Positions 6,486 through 10,874 of a stretch of DNA of 10,874 nt are shown here, in pieces (position 1 is the first letter of the stretch; each line of letters opens with the position of its first letter). Origin of the DNA: an uncultured Arcobacter sp. (GTDB lineage Bacteria > Campylobacterota > Campylobacteria > Campylobacterales > Arcobacteraceae); assembly GCA_937860115.1 (NCBI GenBank), contig CALMBI010000114.1, forward strand, positions 1 to 10,874, read 5' to 3'. The notes beneath the pieces were generated by a model that was given only the letters and a program-made list of their open reading frames with translations, was not told the DNA's origin and made no database searches. A program made the position numbers and the translations under genes.

Positions 6486-7249
6486 CAATAGATGGGAAAG
6501 AACATACTCTACCACCTACACAAATTGCAACTGAAATTGATCTTTTGATTGGAACTTTTAATACATTGATTAATGAGCTTCAATCATCATACAAAAAACT
6601 CAAAGATTTTGGGCAAAATGCTTCTCATGAGCTCAAAACACCTCTTACAATTATGAGAGGAGAGATTGAAATAGGTCTTCGAAAAGAAAGATCGATAGTG
6701 GAATATCAGGATATTTTACACTCTGTCTTTACAGAACTGAATCTTTTACAAGAAACAATTGAGAAGATCTTATTTCTCTCTTCCCATAGTGATGCTCAGT
6801 TGAAAAAAACTTTTAGTGATATCTATTTTGATGAGGTGATTGCAGAGGTTATTAGTGAAAAGCAGTTATTTGCAAAACAATACAATATTCAACTTCAAAT
6901 CAAAACTATTGAGCCAACGACTGTGGTAGGAAATTTTATTTTATTAAAAATTCTTTGTGCAAATTTGATTGAAAATGCTATTAAATACTCTTATGCTGAG
7001 GGTATTATAGAACTCTCTTTAATAGATCGACAATTTATTGTAGAAGATTTTGGAGTAGGGATTGATGTTGAAGATCAAGAGGCTATTTTTGAACGATTTT
7101 ATCGTGTTGATAAGGTAAGAAATCATGCAAAGGGGAGTGGATTAGGACTTAGTATTGTTAAATCTATTCTTGATCTTCATAAGTTTCCAATAGAAGTGAT
7201 CAGTACAAAAGGGAAAGGGACTAAAATGATTGTCACATTCCCCTTGTAA
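6482..7249 (+). CDS. Sensor histidine kinase, C-terminal HAMP/kinase half (no start codon of its own)
   Basis: In the minus-one frame from the A run the protein continues IAIDGKEHTLPP and EIDLLIGTFN (second HAMP helix), then the dimerisation box FGQNASHELKTPL with phospho-acceptor His. The N box is LIENAIKYS, the G1 box EDFGVGID, the F box IFERFYRVDK and the G2 box GSGLGLSIVK, ending TKMIVTFPL. All ATP-binding blocks are present, so nothing in this half looks decayed. The first possible start is TTG 6545, which would omit half of HAMP and has no Shine-Dalgarno sequence; independent translation is unlikely. The stop is five bases from the stop of the convergent cytochrome b gene. The intact catalytic core argues that the break is recent, reversible, recoded or an assembly error. 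Confidence 0.8.
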   Translation: MAIDGKEHTLPPTQIATEIDLLIGTFNTLINELQSSYKKLKDFGQNASHELKTPLTIMRGEIEIGLRKERSIVEYQDILHSVFTELNLLQETIEKILFLSSHSDAQLKKTFSDIYFDEVIAEVISEKQLFAKQYNIQLQIKTIEPTTVVGNFILLKILCANLIENAIKYSYAEGIIELSLIDRQFIVEDFGVGIDVEDQEAIFERFYRVDKVRNHAKGSGLGLSIVKSILDLHKFPIEVISTKGKGTKMIVTFPL

Positions 7250-7254
7250 TACCT

Positions 7255-8361
7255 CTAAAAAAGTAATCTTCCATATTTATTAAGTTCGTAAGGAGTGATT
7301 GATCCATTTTCAATTCCACTATGGCACTCTTTGCAATTTGTTTTTTTGATTTTATTCTCTTCAAACCACATATCTCCAAGCTCTTCATGATCATGCTTCC
7401 ATTTTGCAGTTGTCGTTAAACTTTGATTGTTTTGTAAAAACGTATCTTTATCAAATCTAAATTGACTGTTTTGTGGCGCTAAATCGATTGTTTCTTTAGT
7501 TATAGCAACCAAAGTTGCATCATCAAGTGATGCATCTGTTCCATAGTGATTGGAAAGATTTTTAAGTATCTCTAGTTGTGTTTTTTGATTTGTAAGATTT
7601 GGAGGATACAACATGTGACACTCTGTACATTCGTGTGCTATTGTAGGAGCGACAACTTTGTAATTTTTATAATTTGATGAACTATCAAAAAGAAGATTTT
7701 TAGGATTGATAAAGAGATACGTAGCCCAACCAACTACGACCAACGTAACTGCACTACTTAAGATGATAGAGTTATGGACTGCATTTGGTTGTTCTAGTGC
7801 TTCATCACTATGAAGTTTCCCATCAAACATTGTTTTTCTAATAGATGTTTTTTTGAAAAAGTTTTCGCTCATAACTCCAACTACATGGAGTCCTGCAAGA
7901 AGAACTAACAAATTTGAGGAGATTTCATGCAGCTCTTTGATCATATGCATATCAAAGTTCGCATTATATAATATTCCAAAAAAACCACTTCCATATTTTG
8001 CTCCAACAAATATAAGCCCAGAAAACACACTTACAATAGCTAAAATCCACATACTAATCGCACTCAATGAAGCTGCAGGATTTCTTGGTTTGGTATTTTT
8101 ATAGCTAAAATAGTGCAAGAGATAATTCTTGAAAGAGGAAAGGCTTAGATCAAAAGAACTCATTTTTGCTCCATTTTCTCCTAAAAATAACCAAAAGAAT
8201 CTTAGTAAAATTACTAAAAGTACGACAGCTCCAAAAATTGAATGGGGAAGTAATAATAGGTCACTTCCAGAACTAATATATGCTAAGATAATAAAAAATG
8301 CAAATAAAAAATGGGTCATTCTTGTAGTTTTTGAAAAAAACAATTCTCTTTTTAATTCCAT
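7255..8361 (-). CDS. Cytochrome b561-type membrane subunit fused to a C-terminal diheme cytochrome c (DHC) domain
   Basis: This 368-aa inner-membrane cytochrome probably passes electrons from quinol to periplasmic c-type hemes. Residues 1 to about 180 are a cytochrome b561/hydrogenase-b type domain with four membrane segments (about 15-31, 37-60, 100-121, 148-165). Candidate heme-b histidines are His17, His40, His145 and His159. A fifth membrane segment (about 199-218) leads to a periplasmic domain with two c-heme sites, CTECH (245-249) and CKECH (343-347). Around the first lies HMLYPPNLTNQ plus NHYGTDASLDD, which resembles the separate DHC protein encoded just upstream, so the fusion domain is a second DHC module. 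ATG 8361 follows AAAAAGGG. It is the last gene of the minus-strand operon, 21 nt after the DHC stop. Genes for cytochrome b, DHC and SHP are known to cluster in proteobacteria such as Rhodobacter. Confidence 0.88.
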   Translation of the reverse strand: MELKRELFFSKTTRMTHFLFAFFIILAYISSGSDLLLLPHSIFGAVVLLVILLRFFWLFLGENGAKMSSFDLSLSSFKNYLLHYFSYKNTKPRNPAASLSAISMWILAIVSVFSGLIFVGAKYGSGFFGILYNANFDMHMIKELHEISSNLLVLLAGLHVVGVMSENFFKKTSIRKTMFDGKLHSDEALEQPNAVHNSIILSSAVTLVVVGWATYLFINPKNLLFDSSSNYKNYKVVAPTIAHECTECHMLYPPNLTNQKTQLEILKNLSNHYGTDASLDDATLVAITKETIDLAPQNSQFRFDKDTFLQNNQSLTTTAKWKHDHEELGDMWFEENKIKKTNCKECHSGIENGSITPYELNKYGRLLF

Positions 8362-8382
8362 AATTTTCCCTTTTTCTTGTGA

Positions 8383-8823
8383 TTATCTTGGTATTCTAAC
8401 ATTATCTTCATCATAATCATTTTTATCTGCACGAGTGTGACAAGCCATACAATTTGAAAGAGTTTTTATTTTCGGATTTGCTGTAGCTCTTGCTTGTAAC
8501 CTTTTATGTTCATGCATAAACCATGGAAGTTTTGTAATTGATATCTCATTATTTGGATTTTTAAGTCTGGAATTTGCATTTTCCATAAGATATTGAAGTA
8601 TTGTTTGTTGGTCAACTTGCTCCAATGAAGCATCAACTTCAAAGTGTTTGTTAAGGTTTAGCATAATTTTTTTCCAAGCTCCTTGATTGAGAAATGAAGG
8701 TTGAAATGCCATATGGCAACTACCACACTCATTTTGGTATGTTGTATTTGTTGTTTTTGGCATATTAAAATGATCAGCATACAATGATGCAACAAGGGTA
8801 AGAGATAAAACTATTTTTTTCAT
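8383..8823 (-). CDS. Periplasmic diheme cytochrome c (DHC family)
   Basis: This 146-aa protein has a Sec signal peptide (MKKIVLSLTLVASLYA, cleavage near residue 16) and two heme-attachment motifs, CGSCH (33-37) and CMACH (125-129). The block after the first heme, HMAFQPSFLNQGAWKKIM and HFEVDASL, matches the DHC domain, and the protein ends VRIPR as many DHC proteins do. DHC is regarded as the electron donor to the SHP cytochrome and takes electrons from the membrane cytochrome b. ATG 8823 follows AAAGGATC at good spacing. It lies 15 nt after the SHP gene stop and 21 nt before the cytochrome b start, so all three are co-transcribed. Both hemes and the full length are intact, unlike the SHP gene. 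Confidence 0.9.
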   Translation of the reverse strand: MKKIVLSLTLVASLYADHFNMPKTTNTTYQNECGSCHMAFQPSFLNQGAWKKIMLNLNKHFEVDASLEQVDQQTILQYLMENANSRLKNPNNEISITKLPWFMHEHKRLQARATANPKIKTLSNCMACHTRADKNDYDEDNVRIPR

Positions 8824-8838
8824 TTTTGATCCTTTTTG

Positions 8839-9252
8839 TTAATTTTTTGAGATAAATAAAAGAACATCACCTTTTTCTTGTGCCGTTCCTTCTCGTTTAT
8901 AGACATCATTAAAATTTCTTCTAAGCCATTTTTTCATCTCTTTCATATTAGTGAGCCTGGACTTATTTGTTGTTGGAGAGAGTGGATCGATTATCTTATT
9001 TGTTTTGATATTTTGTCCCGATTTAGCAAGATTATCTGAGTGACACGATACGCAGGATATTTTTTTTCCATCTACAATCTTGGCAGTGAAAAATATCTCT
9101 TTTCCTTTTATTGCATCAAATTATTTAAAGTTTGGATTTGTTTTTTTTACTTCGATTGTAAGTTCATTCATATAATCATTCAAAGCTTTTGATGGTTGAT
9201 AACTAAAGCTCTCTGAGACAATAAGTGTTGAGAGTAATAGAATTTTTTTCAT
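8839..9252 (-). pseudogene. SHP-like monohaem cytochrome c (DUF1924) with in-frame TAA
   Basis: Read from ATG 9252 the frame spans 138 codons: signal peptide MKKILLLSTLIVSESFS, then a helix, then TAA at codon 44 (9123-9121). After it, FDAIKGKEIFF leads to the single heme site CVSCH (67-71) and SRLTNMKEMKKWLRRNFNDV, with EKGDVLLFI near the end. The order matches DUF1924/SHP cytochromes, which bind oxygen or NO at a high-spin heme with an Asn ligand. In typical members the segment after KW.RN carries two cysteines forming a disulfide; by my recollection of the family these are Phe and Gly here. No useful start lies after the stop and before the heme site. An AAGGATC ribosome binding site precedes the ATG. 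It is first in the operon, before DHC and cytochrome b, matching the known shp-dhc-cytb grouping. One substitution from AAA, GAA or CAA could create the TAA. DUF1924 identity is likely; loss of function depends on whether the TAA is real. Confidence 0.75.
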
Positions 9253-9274
9253 TTTGATCCTTCTTTTTTGAAGA

Positions 9275-9303
9275 ATTATAAAGAAGAATTATGAATAATA
9301 TAT
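9275..9303 (-). promoter_or_regulatory. Promoter of the cytochrome operon
   Basis: On the minus strand a perfect TATAAT occupies 9280-9275, giving an expected transcription start near 9268 and a short leader containing the AAGGATC ribosome binding site. The -35 position at 17-bp spacing (9303-9298) reads ATATAT and is poor. The direct repeat at 9306-9291 covers it, the same arrangement as at the plus-strand operon promoter. Confidence 0.55.
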
Positions 9304-9306
9304 GAA
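9291..9306 (-). promoter_or_regulatory. Candidate response-regulator operator, TTCAT-N6-TTCAT (second copy)
   Basis: On the minus strand TTCAT lies at 9306-9302 and 9295-9291, start-to-start 11 bp, ending 10 nt before TATAAT. Half-site sequence, spacing and position relative to the -10 box repeat those at 973-988. Two promoters sharing this arrangement around one OmpR-type regulator suggest common control. Confidence 0.5.
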
Positions 9307-9323
9307 TAGAAAAGATTGTTGAT

Positions 9324-9342
9324 AAGGGAGTAAGTTTCCCTT
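9324..9342 (-). terminator. Weak hairpin after guaB, possible terminator
   Basis: Downstream of the guaB stop on the minus strand, AAGGGA and TCCCTT can pair around a 7-base loop. Only a loose, interrupted T-rich stretch follows, so intrinsic termination is possible but not convincing. It separates the housekeeping genes from the cytochrome promoter. Confidence 0.35.
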
Positions 9343-9353
9343 TCCAACATTAG

Positions 9354-10799
9354 TTATACATGGTAATTTGGAGCTTCGTTTGTGATAGTTACATCGTGAA
9401 CATGAGATTCTCTAAGCCCTGCACTTGTAATCTCTACAAATTCTGCAGTTGCTTGGAATGTTGGAATATCTTTACTTCCAAGGTATCCCATAGAACTTCT
9501 AAGTCCTCCAATAAATTGATGAATAATATTTGCCATCAATCCTTTATATGGAACCATCCCTTCAATTCCTTCTGGAACTAGTTTATCAGCAGCTGTTCCC
9601 TCTTGGAAATATCTATCAGTACTTCCTTTTGTCATCGCACCAATACTTCCCATACCTCTATACGATTTAAATTGTCGTCCATGACTTAAAATAATTTCAC
9701 CCGGAGATTCTTCAGTTCCTGCTAGTGCACTTCCCATCATAACACAACTTGCTCCAACAGCAAGAGCTTTTGCTACATCTCCACTAAATTTAATTCCACC
9801 ATCAGCGATGATTGGCACACCATATTTCGCACCCATATCGCTACAATCATCAATCGCACTAATTTGAGGAACACCAACGCCTGCAACGATTCTTGTTGTA
9901 CAAATTGACCCTGGTCCAATTCCAACTTTAACAGCATCAGCACCAGCTTTGATTAGATCTTCAGTAGCTTCAGCAGTTGCAACATTTCCAGCAATCACTT
10001 CAATTGTAAATTTTTCTTTGATAGCTTTTACAGTGTCTAAAATACCTTTACTATGACCATGCGCTGAGTCTAAAACAAGAACATCAACACCAGCTTCGAT
10101 GAGTGCTTCAGCTCTATCTAATTGCCCAACACCAATAGCAGCACCAACAATTAATCTTCCAAATTTATCTTTTGCTGCATTTGGATATTCTAGTTTTTTA
10201 TTGATATCTTTAATAGTAACAAGTCCAGCTAATTTATTTGCATCATCAACGATTGGTAACTTTTCGATTTTATGTTGATGCATAATCTCAGCTGCTTCTT
10301 CTAAAGTGATCCCTTTTTTTGCTGTTACGAGTGGCATTTTTGTCATTACATTTTGTGCTAATTGAGAAAAATCTTTTACAAATCTCATATCTCTATTAGT
10401 TAAAATACCCACTAAAACCATATTATCATCAACAACAGGAACACCAGAAATTTTATAATTTCTCATTAAATCTTCAGCATCTTGAAGAGATTGTGTTGGT
10501 TTAACATATACAGGATCGATGATGATACCACTTTCAGATTTTTTTACTTTTTTCACTTGTAAAACTTGATTTGCGATATCCATATTTTTATGAATGATTC
10601 CAATTCCACCAAGCCGTGCCATCGCAATAGCAGCTCTATATTCTGTAACTGTATCCATAGCTGCACTTACAAAAGGGATATTAAGCTCAATATTTTTTGT
10701 AAGTTTCGTTTTGATACAAACTTCTTTTGGTAAAATTTCACTTTTAGCAGGGACTAATAATACATCTTCAAATGTTAATGCTCTTTTTCTAATTCTCAT
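9354..10799 (-). CDS. guaB: Inosine-5'-monophosphate dehydrogenase
   Basis: This 481-aa cytoplasmic enzyme oxidises IMP to XMP with NAD+, the committed step of GMP synthesis. The N-terminal barrel part begins RALTFEDVLLVPAKS, with the IPFVSAAMDTVTE block at 41-53. Two CBS domains are inserted at about 95-205. The barrel resumes with VLDSAHGHS (242-250) and the catalytic loop GPGSICTTRIV, with Cys300 forming the thioimidate intermediate. The flap region RYFQEG and EGIEGMVPYKG supplies the Arg/Tyr-type residues that hydrolyse it. Length and motifs are complete. ATG 10799 follows AAAGGAAAAG and lies 12 nt after the gatA stop, so the pair is probably one transcript, as in other Campylobacterota. 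It is housekeeping and shows no sign of transfer or damage. Confidence 0.97.
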   Translation of the reverse strand: MRIRKRALTFEDVLLVPAKSEILPKEVCIKTKLTKNIELNIPFVSAAMDTVTEYRAAIAMARLGGIGIIHKNMDIANQVLQVKKVKKSESGIIIDPVYVKPTQSLQDAEDLMRNYKISGVPVVDDNMVLVGILTNRDMRFVKDFSQLAQNVMTKMPLVTAKKGITLEEAAEIMHQHKIEKLPIVDDANKLAGLVTIKDINKKLEYPNAAKDKFGRLIVGAAIGVGQLDRAEALIEAGVDVLVLDSAHGHSKGILDTVKAIKEKFTIEVIAGNVATAEATEDLIKAGADAVKVGIGPGSICTTRIVAGVGVPQISAIDDCSDMGAKYGVPIIADGGIKFSGDVAKALAVGASCVMMGSALAGTEESPGEIILSHGRQFKSYRGMGSIGAMTKGSTDRYFQEGTAADKLVPEGIEGMVPYKGLMANIIHQFIGGLRSSMGYLGSKDIPTFQATAEFVEITSAGLRESHVHDVTITNEAPNYHV

Positions 10800-10811
10800 A
10801 TAGCTTTTCCT

Positions 10812-10874
10812 TTATTTAGTATAATTTACAGATTTTTCTAAGGCTAAAGCCCCATCAAACACAGTTTGTTCATC
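10812..10874 (-). CDS. gatA: C-terminal end of aspartyl/glutamyl-tRNA amidotransferase subunit A (partial)
   Basis: The last 20 codons of an upstream gene enter from the right edge and end TAA at 10814-10812. The translation includes VFDGALALEKSVNY, which resembles GatA C-termini, and gatA precedes guaB in Campylobacter jejuni. GatA supplies the glutaminase activity that amidates misacylated Glu-tRNA(Gln)/Asp-tRNA(Asn). With so few residues the assignment rests partly on this gene order. Confidence 0.6.
   Translation of the reverse strand, partial: DEQTVFDGALALEKSVNYTK

Noticed and set aside
7853..8416. Two plus-strand open frames over the cytochrome b gene
   Set aside because: They are antisense to the heme-b membrane domain and show no independent coding evidence.
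9270..9292. Repeat of ATAATTCTTC upstream of the cytochrome operon
   Set aside because: The period is 13 bp, not 11, and the second copy overlaps the TATAAT box, so it is less convincing as a regulator site than the TTCAT pair beside it.
9360..9581. Plus-strand open frames antisense to guaB (also 10594-10803)
   Set aside because: guaB is conserved over both stretches; these are shadows.
10842..10851. Palindrome GGCTAAAGCC near the right edge
   Set aside because: It lies within the coding end of gatA, with only a 4-bp stem and 2-base loop; most likely chance.
1..10874. Search for CRISPR arrays, tRNA/rRNA genes, insertion sequences and attachment sites
   Set aside because: No regularly spaced repeats, RNA-gene signatures, transposase frames or flanking duplications were seen by eye.

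Overview
The window is AT-rich bacterial DNA that looks like Campylobacterota (the former Epsilonproteobacteria, Sulfurimonas/Arcobacter-like). The reasons are the A/T-heavy codon use, the gatA-guaB pairing at the right end (adjacent in Campylobacter jejuni too), and the style of the cytochromes and two-component genes. No species can be named from sequence alone.

Layout. (1) At 1-877 on the minus strand is a FIST-domain sensory gene. It has a perfect ribosome binding site and ATG but a TAA at codon 10, and it runs off the left edge. (2) At 878-1029 is a divergent promoter region. (3) At 1030-7249 on the plus strand is a tightly packed operon in which each neighbouring pair overlaps by 1 to about 14 bases: thioredoxin-like protein, DUF4266 lipoprotein, DUF3570 outer-membrane barrel, ApbE flavin transferase, EptA-type phosphoethanolamine transferase, OmpR-type response regulator and sensor histidine kinase. 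The kinase is split by a one-base frame change at a 7-A run inside its HAMP linker. (4) At 7255-9252 on the minus strand is a convergent cytochrome operon: an SHP-like (DUF1924) monohaem cytochrome c with an in-frame TAA, a diheme cytochrome c (DHC), and a cytochrome b561 fused to a second DHC-like domain. (5) At 9354-10874 on the minus strand is housekeeping DNA: guaB (IMP dehydrogenase) after the last codons of gatA.

How it may work together. The DUF3570 barrel carries three copies of DxxSGAS, the signature that ApbE enzymes use to attach FMN covalently, and an ApbE gene follows it directly. It is therefore a candidate multi-flavin outer-membrane protein. The thioredoxin-like protein and the Cys-Gly-Cys-ending lipoprotein would be its periplasmic partners. 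The same operon encodes a lipid A/envelope phosphoethanolamine transferase and a two-component system. Both this operon and the cytochrome operon carry the direct repeat TTCAT-N6-TTCAT (11-bp period, the geometry of OmpR-family regulators), placed 9-10 nt upstream of a perfect TATAAT. The simplest inference is that the encoded regulator controls both, making one envelope redox regulon.

Three genes (FIST, kinase, SHP) each carry one lesion. This is either gene decay, switching or recoding, or base-level error in the assembly. The sequence alone cannot decide.
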